Shown in pieces: positions 13,698-21,662 of a DNA stretch of 41,212 bases. The notes beneath the pieces were generated by a model. That model saw nothing but the letters and a program-made list of their open reading frames with translations, was not told the origin of the DNA and made no database searches. Origin of the DNA: HyVt-337 sp964428895 (GTDB taxonomy: Bacteria; Planctomycetota; Phycisphaerae; SM23-33); assembly GCA_964428895.1 (NCBI GenBank), contig CAYRZU010000024.1, positions 1 through 41,212 on the forward strand, given 5' to 3'. Position 1 is the stretch's first letter. Each line of letters begins with the position of its first letter. The position numbers and the translations under genes are program-made.

Positions 13698-14708
13698 ATG
13701 CCCTTAACCGAAGTCCAGCGAAGCCGGATGCAGCGGGCAGACAAGAGCGGCGCCGCCTACGTCTATCGCGTGGAGGTCGTGTACACCTGTCCGCGAGAGG
13801 AGGTCGCCACCCAGGAAGGACGCCTGTGGAACACCACCTACACTCGCGTCCGCCAGATCGGACCCCTGCCGGTGATGACGATTCAGATCGTCGGCGCCGA
13901 CCCAAACCAGCCGGGCAACTCGCTGATCACCGTCACCTACGGTCGCGACCTATCCTACGACCCGTCCACCTTCCAGGTCGGCAAGGCCAGTATCAGTTTG
14001 GCCACGCGGGTGATCGAGCGGCCCCTCACGGAAGGTCCCGGCGAGAAAGGCCTGTTCATCGAAACCGCCCCGGATAAGGACGGCCTCAGTTGGCGGATCG
14101 TCGGCGGGGCCAATACCAGCCCTCACGTCGACGCCATGATCTCCGTGCGAACGGCCTATCCGCCCGCCGCCATTAACTGGCCCGGCATCATCATGCGATT
14201 GGGGCACGTTAACGACCACGACATGAAGGCCATGATGAGCGTACAGAAGCACCAGGTCATGCTCATCCATGGCAACGTGCCCAGCGGGTTCCGGTTCGGC
14301 GATTCTCAGACGCCGATCCCCATCGAGTATGTCTTTTGGTACAAGGCCACCGGTTGGCTGGGGCGTACCATAGTCCAGCGCTACGTGCATTTGCCCATTC
14401 GCCGGCCCGTGCTCCACGAAGACACACTCGAAGACAAGGAACTCCTGTACGTCTCCGAGACCGGCGAGATCGCCACGACCTCGACTCACCTGGCCCAGAA
14501 ACGAGAACTGACCGGCTCGTACGCTTTCGGCGACGCCATTCCGGTCGGCTCGAGCAGTGAAGACGCCTTCAAGACCAACGAGTCCGGCCCCACCAACCCT
14601 TGGGCCAACACCGGCGACCCGCGCGTCATCCCCGAACCCGTCTCAACCGTAAGCTTCAAGGACATCCTCAAGCTCATCGAGGACGGCCAATTCGGCAGCA
14701 AGAAGTAA
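13698..14708 (+). CDS. Unknown virion protein with ITVTYG beta module
   Basis: A 336-aa protein behind a strong GGAGG site. It contains an N-terminal helix (EVQRSRMQRADKSG), beta-rich blocks (YVYRVEVVYTCP, MTIQIVG, SLITVTYGRDLSYDP), a central hydrophilic segment, PIPIEYVFWYKATGWLGRTIV, and a C-terminal Pro/Ser-rich linker ending in a helix (FKDILKLIEDGQF). It lies downstream of adaptor and 13118-13657 on the same strand. It might be a tail or fibre-base component, but I see no motif that settles it. A hairpin and a very short ORF follow. Confidence 0.65.
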   Translation: MPLTEVQRSRMQRADKSGAAYVYRVEVVYTCPREEVATQEGRLWNTTYTRVRQIGPLPVMTIQIVGADPNQPGNSLITVTYGRDLSYDPSTFQVGKASISLATRVIERPLTEGPGEKGLFIETAPDKDGLSWRIVGGANTSPHVDAMISVRTAYPPAAINWPGIIMRLGHVNDHDMKAMMSVQKHQVMLIHGNVPSGFRFGDSQTPIPIEYVFWYKATGWLGRTIVQRYVHLPIRRPVLHEDTLEDKELLYVSETGEIATTSTHLAQKRELTGSYAFGDAIPVGSSSEDAFKTNESGPTNPWANTGDPRVIPEPVSTVSFKDILKLIEDGQFGSKK

Positions 14709-14733
14709 GCAGAAGCAACGAAGAGGGAACATC

Positions 14734-14763
14734 ATGGCCGCACTTACACCGCCCAGCGATTAG
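14734..14763 (+). other. Nine-codon mini-ORF with a good ribosome binding site
   Basis: ATG GCC GCA CTT … TAG encodes MAALTPPSD. It is preceded by AGAGGGAACATC, a better leader than some full genes here have. It may be a leader peptide, or the stump of a gene truncated when the lipoprotein gene downstream arrived. Confidence 0.4.
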
Positions 14764-14790
14764 ACCCACGGTCACAGAGCCCGGCCAGCC

Positions 14791-14837
14791 ACCGCGCCGC
14801 CACTTGATTGGGCGTTACTCGGGCGTCGCGGCGCGGT
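14791..14837 (+). terminator. Hairpin before the lipoprotein gene
   Basis: A 10-bp perfect GC stem pairs 14791-14800 with 14828-14837 around a 27-nt loop. No T-run follows. It probably separates the phage transcript from the downstream lipoprotein gene. Confidence 0.45.
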
Positions 14838-14844
14838 ACCATGG

Positions 14845-14881
14845 CCTTCGATCAGGCGGTTGGCGTGGACCCTATCGAAGG
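14845..14881 (+). promoter_or_regulatory. Hairpin that covers the Shine-Dalgarno of the lipoprotein gene
   Basis: An 8-bp perfect stem (ccttcgat at 14845-14852, atcgaagg at 14874-14881) includes most of the GAAGGA ribosome binding site of the gene starting at 14891. If it forms, translation of the lipoprotein would be reduced until the stem opens. Confidence 0.45.
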
Positions 14882-14890
14882 ACCCGAGCC

Positions 14891-15757
14891 ATGGTTTCCT
14901 CAGTCGCAGTTCGAACCCCCTATTGGATGATGCTGCTGTCTGTCGCCCTGTTGCTGTCGGGCCTGGTCGGCTGTAACGGCAGCAACTCCGACAGTGACGC
15001 GGCCGCCAACGTGGACGTGTACGATGTCGCCCCGCCTGCCGACGAGCTGGAAGAGCTCGAGCAACTGGTGTTGGGCGGTGGGCATCAGCCGTGGCGACGC
15101 GAGCCGCTGGATGTCGCTCAGGCCGAATTCGCACGCCTGCTGGACGCCCACTACGCGGACATAGAGGGCATCAGCCAGGCCACCGACGTGCGGAACCCCC
15201 TGCTGTGGCGGCTAGTCTGGACCGAAGACGGTCTACGTGCATTATGGGCGTTGCGGAGCCTCGCCGTCCGGGTCAACCTGGTCAACTCCCGCCCGGCAAC
15301 GTCTGATGGCATCTGGTACGCCACAACCGTTCACATCGAACACAGCCGTCCCGACGTGGGCCCGCCCGCCGGCGAGCAGTTCGACCGGATGCGCGACGCC
15401 TACTGGGGGCCGGAAGGCAGTATCGAGCGAGAAATCATGCAGGTAGCCGATGAGGACTTCCGCTACGTCCAAACCGTCCGCGACGCCACGGACTGGCCCT
15501 ACCGCCTGGTGGACTACTACTTCACGTGGACCACGTCATCGACCCCGGATCGCCGCCACGGCACGCGGAAGCTGTTGGTCTACAGCGGGACGAACCTGGT
15601 CAAGAGCTACTACCTACACCACACGCCGGAACAATACGCGATCCATGGGTCGACGGTATCGATTCTTCTACGTAACGACCAACGCCGATTGCTGCTGACC
15701 TTCATGCACGGCCCGCCGGAGATGTACCGGGCCGAACTCGCCGATAGCACCCCGTAA
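14891..15757 (+). CDS. Predicted lipoprotein inside the phage cluster
   Basis: A 288-aa protein. The ATG at 14891 was chosen over a longer frame because it is followed directly by a signal sequence with lipobox LVGC (Cys28) and preceded by GAAGGA. After an Asp/Ser-rich linker the soluble part contains two blocks of mixed alpha/beta character (WRLVWTEDGLRALWALRSLAV, RLVDYYFTWTTSSTPDRRH, RKLLVYSGTNLVKSYYLHH). No known family recognised. It sits between hairpins and is transcribed with the phage genes. It is the third signal-bearing lipoprotein in the cluster, suggesting an envelope-directed accessory function. Confidence 0.75.
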   Translation: MVSSVAVRTPYWMMLLSVALLLSGLVGCNGSNSDSDAAANVDVYDVAPPADELEELEQLVLGGGHQPWRREPLDVAQAEFARLLDAHYADIEGISQATDVRNPLLWRLVWTEDGLRALWALRSLAVRVNLVNSRPATSDGIWYATTVHIEHSRPDVGPPAGEQFDRMRDAYWGPEGSIEREIMQVADEDFRYVQTVRDATDWPYRLVDYYFTWTTSSTPDRRHGTRKLLVYSGTNLVKSYYLHHTPEQYAIHGSTVSILLRNDQRRLLLTFMHGPPEMYRAELADSTP

Positions 15758-15953
15758 GGACGTGTGTTGCGCGCTGTTCCTCCTTGCGATACTGGTCGCT
15801 GACCCCTGGCCGCCGCCGGTCCCCGTTCTTTGGGTGATTCCGTCTGTCGTCACGCGCCGGCGCCTCAGGTCAGTTCTTCCCCCCCTGTAATCGCCTTCCG
15901 GACACGCGGGGCCCCGATGTCTACAAAGACAGTGACAGCAGTGCCAGGCAACC

Positions 15954-16385
15954 ATGCGTACTTCCAGCGACGACAAACTGAACTTGGTGATCTCGGCGCT
16001 TCAGTCGATTGCGTCTTACCCGGACGCCTCGACCATTGAAGAACTCCAGGGGGTCATGCGCCAGCGACTGGCGGCTCTGCCCGTGCCACGGTTCCAACCC
16101 GAACCGGTGGAAGTTCTCCATGAGGAATGGTCCCCCAAGAGCGACCTGTGCGAGTTGAAACCCAAGCAAGCCGGCGGGGGCGGGCAGACGTGCCAACCGC
16201 TGCCGCTCAAGCCCCTGTGCACGCTTAGACTACTGTGCGGCTTCCAGTTTGTCTCATGCTGCGTAATGAGCTACACCCGAATCGGCCCGACCGTTGTCGG
16301 GCCTTACCTCCTGGCTTCCGGCTTGATCGTCGGAGAGGCCGGGCAGGTCAAATGCGTCCAGTTAACGTACATCCCACCCATGTAG
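15954..16385 (+). CDS. Tandem paralogue 1: helical docking domain plus Cys-containing beta domain
   Basis: A 143-aa protein. The N-terminal helix hairpin (KLNLVISALQSIASYPDAST, LQGVMRQRLAALPVP) matches in layout the next two gene products. The C-terminus is beta-rich with several Cys residues (CTLRLLCGFQFVSCCV, VGPYLLASGLIVGEAGQVKC). The ribosome site is weak (AGG before ATG 15954). The 196-bp gap upstream (15758-15953) holds no ORF I would trust. Three consecutive genes of this design suggest an amplified receptor-binding, decoration or fibre-tip family. No database family recognised. Confidence 0.6.
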   Translation: MRTSSDDKLNLVISALQSIASYPDASTIEELQGVMRQRLAALPVPRFQPEPVEVLHEEWSPKSDLCELKPKQAGGGGQTCQPLPLKPLCTLRLLCGFQFVSCCVMSYTRIGPTVVGPYLLASGLIVGEAGQVKCVQLTYIPPM

Positions 16386-16430
16386 TGGCCGTCCGCGTGA
16401 CGGTCGGGGTGGGCCCCTGCGGAGACAACC

Positions 16431-16889
16431 ATGCCGACTCTTGAAGCCAAGCTTGATGGGGTGCTCAAGGCGTTGGGGAGCATCGCCACCAACCCGGACC
16501 CCAAGGACGTTCGCCAACTGCAAGGCGACTTGCGGGCGGCCTTGTCGGCGGTTCCGGCGCCCGACTATGCCGCCTCGATCGACGCCCGCAACAGCCAGAG
16601 CCTCCTCTGTCGCTCCGACGATGATCCGCATCGGCTGGCTAACGGCGCCACTGTTCATGTGCAGTCGCATCCTCTTCAGCCGCAACGGCCGGCCGACCCG
16701 GCCTTCGTGGATCTGTTGACCTACAGTCCTGGTTCGACGCGCATGGCGATCTACAACGCTTGCGCCGCCGACTGCCCTCTCCTGTGGATCGGCGGCCTGA
16801 CCATGACCGATGACGGGCGGGTTGTCTGCGCCCAGGTCGGCAACGCCGGCCAGGGCAATTCCGACGCCTACTCATATTGGATACCTTAG
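16431..16889 (+). CDS. Tandem paralogue 2 of the helical/beta family
   Basis: A 152-aa protein with a GGAG ribosome site. The N-terminus (KLDGVLKALGSIATNPDPKD, QLQGDLRAALSAVPAPD) aligns closely with paralogue 1 (KL-x2-V-x-ALxSIA-x2-PD, LQG-x2-R-x2-LAA-x-P). The C-terminal beta domain includes MAIYNACAADCPLLWIGGL and DDGRVVCAQVG. The shared N-terminus with a varied C-terminus suggests a constant docking part and a variable business end. Gap to the preceding gene is 45 bp. Confidence 0.65.
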   Translation: MPTLEAKLDGVLKALGSIATNPDPKDVRQLQGDLRAALSAVPAPDYAASIDARNSQSLLCRSDDDPHRLANGATVHVQSHPLQPQRPADPAFVDLLTYSPGSTRMAIYNACAADCPLLWIGGLTMTDDGRVVCAQVGNAGQGNSDAYSYWIP

Positions 16890-16911
16890 TTCTCGCCAAC
16901 GGAGTGCCACC

Positions 16912-17418
16912 ATGAACGTGCACGAGAAGATCGATCAACTCCTGGGCAATCTGCATGTTCTGGCCGCAGCGCCCGACGCGGCAGACGCCGGTAGCTACCA
17001 GGAAACAATGCGGACCGTTCTGGCCGACCTGCCGGAACAATCCGAGCCGGCCGGGCTTGACCAGCACCCCGACACGGACGCCCATCGACTCAAGACCACC
17101 GATGCCAATCAGCCCGGCCTGGCCCGGACCGACGGATACGCACATACCCAGTGGCCGTTTGTGCCGATCGCTCCTGATGAAGCTATCACCGGCGCCTCGC
17201 GCATCCACGCGGACTCCCCTGGGTTTGTTGACCACGTACCCCGGACCGTCACGGCTTGCCCAGCCGTGAGCGCCCAATCTCCCTGCGACGGATGCTACTA
17301 TTTCGTCTCCGGGGTCAACATTCTCGAAGGCGGCATTCTGTGCGATTTGGTATTCACCGCTTTTGGCTTCTGCCCGCCGGGATCGTTCCAGTGGTACGAC
17401 TTGACCGGGTCGCTCTAA
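16912..17418 (+). CDS. Tandem paralogue 3 of the helical/beta family
   Basis: A 168-aa protein from ATG 16912 (GGAG upstream), chosen over a longer frame that overlaps paralogue 2. The N-terminus (EKIDQLLGNLHVLAAAPDAA, ETMRTVLADLPEQ) follows the pattern of its two neighbours, more divergent. The middle is longer and hydrophilic. The C-terminus CDGCYYFVSGVNILEGGILC mirrors the Cys-x-n-Gly-Gly-x-n-Cys arrangement in paralogue 2. Followed 20 bp later by a glycosyltransferase-like gene. Confidence 0.65.
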   Translation: MNVHEKIDQLLGNLHVLAAAPDAADAGSYQETMRTVLADLPEQSEPAGLDQHPDTDAHRLKTTDANQPGLARTDGYAHTQWPFVPIAPDEAITGASRIHADSPGFVDHVPRTVTACPAVSAQSPCDGCYYFVSGVNILEGGILCDLVFTAFGFCPPGSFQWYDLTGSL

Positions 17419-17438
17419 TCACACGCAAGGGGACTGAC

Positions 17439-18143
17439 ATGCCAACACGGGAAGACATTGTCGTTGCGGTACTGGCTGCCCGACCCATCACGCCGGCTTT
17501 GCTGTACTGGCTGACAACCTTTCCGGCCGAAAACGTTCATCCGTCTCGCCAATGGGGCAACTCGGGCGGGACAGAGATGCTGGCAGTCTGGCGAAATCAA
17601 ATCGTGGCCGACTTCCTTGAGCACACCGACCTGCCCTACCTGATGATGGTGGACGCCGACGCGTGGCCGGTGCCACGATCCGATGGCATCATCTATGCCG
17701 AAGGCGATGTCTGTGGCGTTCACGCCGTCGGGCGCCATGGCCGCCGAGCCCATGCCGGCGACGGGGAGGTCGGCGCCCACTGCCTGCGAATCTCCCGGCG
17801 CGCCATCGAAGCCATTGCCGCCTCTGCCGCTTTTGACCCCGCCCGAGGGTGGTTCGCCTTTCCCACGGCCGAGCGGGGCACCACCATCACCAACTGTGAA
17901 GATGGGTACTTCTGTTGGCTGGCCAGACAGGCCGGATTCCACCCCATCAAGGTGGCGCCGATGGGACACGTGGTCCAGGTGGTGGCGTTTCCCGGTCCGG
18001 GCCCCGGCCAAACGGACCTCAAATTCGTGAGTGAATTGATGCCGACCGATCAGAGCCCCCACCTATTCAACACCAATCCGCTGGCCCGTCCTCACTGCTC
18101 AACGACACTGGGAGAACAGCCATGTCCGACACGCATGAAGTGA
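17439..18143 (+). CDS. Glycosyltransferase-like protein with DxD motif
   Basis: A 234-aa protein. ATG 17439 was chosen for AAGGGG upstream; the longer frame overlaps paralogue 3. The core looks like a small GT-A nucleotide-sugar enzyme: MPTREDIVVAVLAARPIT, then LPYLMMVDADAWPVP, where DAD fits a metal-binding DxD. Later come HCLRISRRAIEAIAAS and TTITNCEDGYFCWLARQAGF, where the ED could be catalytic. No signal peptide or membrane span. It overlaps the next, clearer glycosyltransferase by 22 bp, so the two are probably coupled. Possible roles are sugar decoration of virion proteins such as the paralogues just upstream, or modification of host surface glycans. Confidence 0.6.
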   Translation: MPTREDIVVAVLAARPITPALLYWLTTFPAENVHPSRQWGNSGGTEMLAVWRNQIVADFLEHTDLPYLMMVDADAWPVPRSDGIIYAEGDVCGVHAVGRHGRRAHAGDGEVGAHCLRISRRAIEAIAASAAFDPARGWFAFPTAERGTTITNCEDGYFCWLARQAGFHPIKVAPMGHVVQVVAFPGPGPGQTDLKFVSELMPTDQSPHLFNTNPLARPHCSTTLGEQPCPTRMK

Positions 18144-18847
18144 CCTCCGAGCGAAGCGGGGAGATCCCCCGAATATTCCACCATGTGTGGGTGGGCGGGC
18201 CCCTGCCGGCAGCAGCCAGGAAGATGATCGACTCGTGGAAGCATCATCATCCGGGTTGGGAGTTCCGGCTGTGGACCGACACCAACCTGCCGCCCATGCC
18301 CCACCTGGGTCCATACTTCCAGGCGTCGCCCACGCGGGCCGGGCAGGCCGACATCCTCCGATGTGAAATCGTCTATGCCCACGGTGGCATCTACGTTGAC
18401 GCCGACATGGAATGCTTGCGCCCGATCGAGAATCTTCTGGGCGGGTGTCGATGTTTCGTCGCCTGCGAGTACGACCCCTCCCGCCATGGCCTGACGGGCC
18501 CGACCGGGATCAACAACAACATCTTTGGCGCTGTCCCGAAGCACCCGGCCATTCTGGATGTCATGCAACAAATCCCGTCGGTCTACTACGCCGCGGACCC
18601 CTTGTCGTCTGGGCCGGCCCTCTTTCGACACGTGATGCACCGTCGCACCGACGTTCGCATCTTCGAGAAGAGCATTTTCAACCCTCTGTTGCCCCAGGAA
18701 GCCCACGCCCGCACCCCGGGCGACCCGGAAGCGTTCCCCGATTCGTATGCCGTTCATTGGTGCTACTCAACCTGGCACACAGACATCGCCTGTCTCGGCG
18801 ACGGTTCCCAGAACACCACCGACTCTCCGGGCATTCCCGCCGTGTAA
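18122..18847 (+). CDS. GT32-family (OCH1-like) glycosyltransferase
   Basis: A 241-aa soluble enzyme with the family's ordered motifs: IPRIFHHVWVGGPLP at the N-terminus, SWKHHHPGWEFRLWTD, then GQADILRCEIVYAHGGIYVD with ADMECL, which carries the metal-binding DxD (DAD). Near the C-terminus is AVHWCYSTW. GT32 enzymes transfer mannose, galactose or similar sugars from nucleotide donors. The gene overlaps the preceding GT-like gene and precedes the large disordered protein. Acceptor unknown. The family is common in capsule and lipopolysaccharide clusters, so both virion glycosylation and host surface alteration remain open. Confidence 0.85.
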   Translation: MSDTHEVTSERSGEIPRIFHHVWVGGPLPAAARKMIDSWKHHHPGWEFRLWTDTNLPPMPHLGPYFQASPTRAGQADILRCEIVYAHGGIYVDADMECLRPIENLLGGCRCFVACEYDPSRHGLTGPTGINNNIFGAVPKHPAILDVMQQIPSVYYAADPLSSGPALFRHVMHRRTDVRIFEKSIFNPLLPQEAHARTPGDPEAFPDSYAVHWCYSTWHTDIACLGDGSQNTTDSPGIPAV

Positions 18848-18973
18848 CGAACATTCCGTCGCAGCACCCGCCACCTGCGTAGAACTATGCAGGGCTGGCC
18901 AGGTGCCGGGCAGAGACCTATCCGTCCGGACCCGCGCACCCACAAGACACCTTCCTTGAAAGCGAGATGCACG

Positions 18974-21580
18974 ATGATCAAACTTCCTGGCTTCAATATC
19001 GGCCCCAAAATGGGCGGCCTCAGCCTCCCGAAGATTGCACCCGGAGGCGACCCCAACCAAGGCAACCCGGTCCGACCGCAGCCCGGGGCAGTCCAAGTCG
19101 GCGCCGGTGAATCTCACGTAGGCGCCATCGCCCCAGGCAGCCCGGCGCAACCCCCGGTCGACAACGCCGGAGGCCAAACCGGCGCCGTAGCCGCCGGGGG
19201 CGACTCGCCCCCGGCCCCGGGAAGCACGCAGCCCTCCAACGGGCGAGTCCATGCAACCAACACCAACATGGACGCGTTCGCTATCTATGGACGCAGAGCC
19301 GGGGAGTTCCTGGATCGCTTCACCAAGCCCATGGGCCAATTCGGCCAAACATTGGCCCAGCCGCTCAAGTCCGTCATCAATACGGTCACAGGCAATGCAA
19401 CATCTGGGGCCGAGCCGTCCGCTGGGGAGGCGAGCGCCGCATCGCCGCCGTCCCCGACATCGGCCACCTCGGAGACACCCACCGAGAATGCACGAGGTCA
19501 GGGGACATCTGGCAATATCGTACGAGAAGCCGGGGTCGGGCCTGGCCGAAGCGACGACCAACGCGTAGCCCAACCGGACCAGGAGATCGACGTCAGCAAG
19601 ATCAGCTCTGCGGCAATGGCGTATCTGCCCGCTTGGGTCCAGAAGCAGGTCATGCAGGCTCGACAACTCGACGAGCACAACGCGATGACCCGCTCGGCCG
19701 AGGCGGCCGACAATCCCGCGGACGGATCCAGTACCCGGACGACCACGTTGTCCAGCGAGGACCCAGAGCAAGGCTCTGCAGATCAGCCCGAGGCCGGCGC
19801 CGACGGGCAGGATACGGCCACCGATCCCCAGACCGAAGTAGCCGAACCGGACCAGCCGACCCAGGAAACCACGGCCGACGGCAGTTCGGACGGGTCGCCG
19901 CCTGAGCAACCAGCTCCGAACGAAACGACCGAAGACGGAGCCGACACGTCCGATGACGCCGACACCGATGGGAGTGACGATCAGGCCCAACCGGACCAGC
20001 CCCCCCAAGATGACACACCCGAAACCGGCGACGACCAACCGCAGGACCCGCCGCCGGCAGAACAAGGGCAAGAGGAGCCCGAACCGACCCCCCTGGAGAA
20101 TATGGAACAACAGCTCGCCGAAGCCGGGTACCAGCAAGACCCCAATAAGATGACGCCGGACGAGGCATGGGAGGTCATCAAGACGGCCATTTCCGGACAA
20201 GCGGTCGACGAGGCCACGTTGGCCGAGGCCCGGGACGTCCGCACGCGGTACAACAACGCCCAGAGCCGAACCGCGAGCCTGCGTCAGGAGGTCGCGATCC
20301 AGCGTCGCATGACTCCGGAACAACGACAGGCCCGCAACGCCTACCTGGCAGCTCAAACCCAAGCCGAACAGACCAACCAATCCGCCACCTATGTCGGATC
20401 TGACGGAGAGATGCACACCGTCCAGCCGAGCAGCGTCGAGCGACAGCGGGAACGAACGGAACGAAACCAACGCCGCCATGAGCGGGAAAGCGACCAGTGG
20501 GCCGACCGGGCCTCCGACGACTTCACCCGACGGCTTCGAACGAATCGCCGATTGGGCTACGGGGAGCCCGGCGATCAGTTCGGGCAAGTGATGGACGACG
20601 CCAAGGGCAAGGATTTCGACGACCCCGAGGTCCAGACGGCGGTCGGCCAGGCGATGACCATCAACGTCAACCACTTCAACGGTCTCGATCCCCAGAATCC
20701 CGCCCATCGGCAGATCGCCCAGACCGCTCAACGGCATCTCGGCCAAATGCAGCGGGATTTGGCCGAGGCCTACGGGCGCAGAGACATGCGGGCCGTCGGC
20801 AGGCTCGCCGGGCGCATTCGTCGCTTGGTAGCCGGCACGAACGCCTACGCCGGTCAACAAGCGTCGCAGAACACGTCCCGAGTCGAGCAGCGTCAAGCCC
20901 AGCTCGCCCAAAGCCGGCAAGCCCTGGACGGGCAAATCGAGGAACTGAACGCCCAGATCACCACCGCCCAGGAGTCGGGCGATGCCGAGCAAGCGGGCAT
21001 CTTGGCCAATCGGATGAATCGACTGGCGGGCACGGTCACTCGAGTCAGCCGCGAGCAACAGTACATGGGCGAGCACGGCGTGCCCCTGACCCACAGCCAG
21101 CGGGAGGCCCTCCGATCGGATCCTTCGGCCGACCTGGCCCCGCCGTTCCCGCCGGTCCCGCAGCCGCCGGCCGACGACGCACAAGAGCAAGCCGACAACG
21201 GCCAAGGCGATCCGAAGAAGATCACCAAGAACGGTGGCACGCTCAAGGTTGGCAAGAAGAAAGTGTTCAGCAACAACACCGACCCAGACGACTCGACAGG
21301 CGAAGACGACCCCAACACCGATCAAGAGCGACCCCAGGCCGGCGACGAGGGCTCCCAGGACTCATCAAGTGACCCTCAGGCTGACGACCAACCCCAGGAG
21401 AATTGGTTCCAGATGGGCCTGACCTTCGAGGAGCCGCAGGGCGTTTCCGACGCTTACAAGCGGATCAAGGCGGCAGTTCTGGCCGGACGTCCCGTAACAG
21501 CCACGGACATGCGCCAGCTGAGCCCAACCGAACGTGACCTCATCAATCGATACAGCCACTACGGCCGAGGGGGCTCCTGA
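18974..21580 (+). CDS. 868-aa disordered / coiled-coil protein, last gene of phage cluster
   Basis: Start at ATG 18974 (MIKLPGFNIGPKMGG) with GAAAGCGAG upstream. Residues 1-90 are Gly/Pro-rich. About 90-220 include FAIYGRRAGEFLDRFTKPMGQ. About 270-390 are strongly acidic, Asp/Glu/Gln/Pro/Thr-rich low complexity. About 390-720 are helical and Arg/Gln-rich (VEQRQAQLAQSRQALDGQIE), probably coiled coil. A second acidic linker follows, and then a short C-terminal helical domain (SDAYKRIKAAVLAGRPVTAT). No family recognised. Its build, with long disordered spacers and helical modules, matches the 584-aa protein at 5985. Possible roles are ejection protein, internal virion protein or tail fibre anchor; none is proven. 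Confidence 0.65.
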   Translation: MIKLPGFNIGPKMGGLSLPKIAPGGDPNQGNPVRPQPGAVQVGAGESHVGAIAPGSPAQPPVDNAGGQTGAVAAGGDSPPAPGSTQPSNGRVHATNTNMDAFAIYGRRAGEFLDRFTKPMGQFGQTLAQPLKSVINTVTGNATSGAEPSAGEASAASPPSPTSATSETPTENARGQGTSGNIVREAGVGPGRSDDQRVAQPDQEIDVSKISSAAMAYLPAWVQKQVMQARQLDEHNAMTRSAEAADNPADGSSTRTTTLSSEDPEQGSADQPEAGADGQDTATDPQTEVAEPDQPTQETTADGSSDGSPPEQPAPNETTEDGADTSDDADTDGSDDQAQPDQPPQDDTPETGDDQPQDPPPAEQGQEEPEPTPLENMEQQLAEAGYQQDPNKMTPDEAWEVIKTAISGQAVDEATLAEARDVRTRYNNAQSRTASLRQEVAIQRRMTPEQRQARNAYLAAQTQAEQTNQSATYVGSDGEMHTVQPSSVERQRERTERNQRRHERESDQWADRASDDFTRRLRTNRRLGYGEPGDQFGQVMDDAKGKDFDDPEVQTAVGQAMTINVNHFNGLDPQNPAHRQIAQTAQRHLGQMQRDLAEAYGRRDMRAVGRLAGRIRRLVAGTNAYAGQQASQNTSRVEQRQAQLAQSRQALDGQIEELNAQITTAQESGDAEQAGILANRMNRLAGTVTRVSREQQYMGEHGVPLTHSQREALRSDPSADLAPPFPPVPQPPADDAQEQADNGQGDPKKITKNGGTLKVGKKKVFSNNTDPDDSTGEDDPNTDQERPQAGDEGSQDSSSDPQADDQPQENWFQMGLTFEEPQGVSDAYKRIKAAVLAGRPVTATDMRQLSPTERDLINRYSHYGRGGS

Positions 21581-21617
21581 CGCTGAATCGCTCTTGATAC
21601 ATCTCCCCCGCTCGTCG

Positions 21618-21662
21618 CTTGAGCCCACCGCCGTCTTTGGGCCGGTCAGGTGGGCTCAAGCA
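21618..21662 (+). terminator. Terminator at the end of the phage cluster
   Basis: A perfect 13-bp stem pairs 21618-21630 with 21650-21662 around a 19-nt loop; a T-rich stretch (gttttg) begins 11 bases later. It lies 38 bp after the last phage gene. A perfect 10-bp palindrome (ttgtcgacaa, 21676-21685) follows and could be an operator for the next gene. Confidence 0.7.

Noticed and set aside
15954..17418. Diversity-generating retroelement target, because of the variable paralogues
   Set aside because: No reverse transcriptase or template repeat is present, and variation is between fixed paralogues, not adenine-specific changes.
18767..21325. 852-aa minus-strand open frame opposite the 868-aa protein
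   Set aside because: Composition is the mirror of the acidic Gln/Pro-rich plus-strand protein; no motif, signal or ribosome site supports it.
1..21580. Possible stop-codon reassignment, because many phage genes end in TAG
   Set aside because: TAG is used as a normal stop with sensible spacing and new ribosome sites after it, and host genes also use TAG. Frames do not continue meaningfully beyond it.
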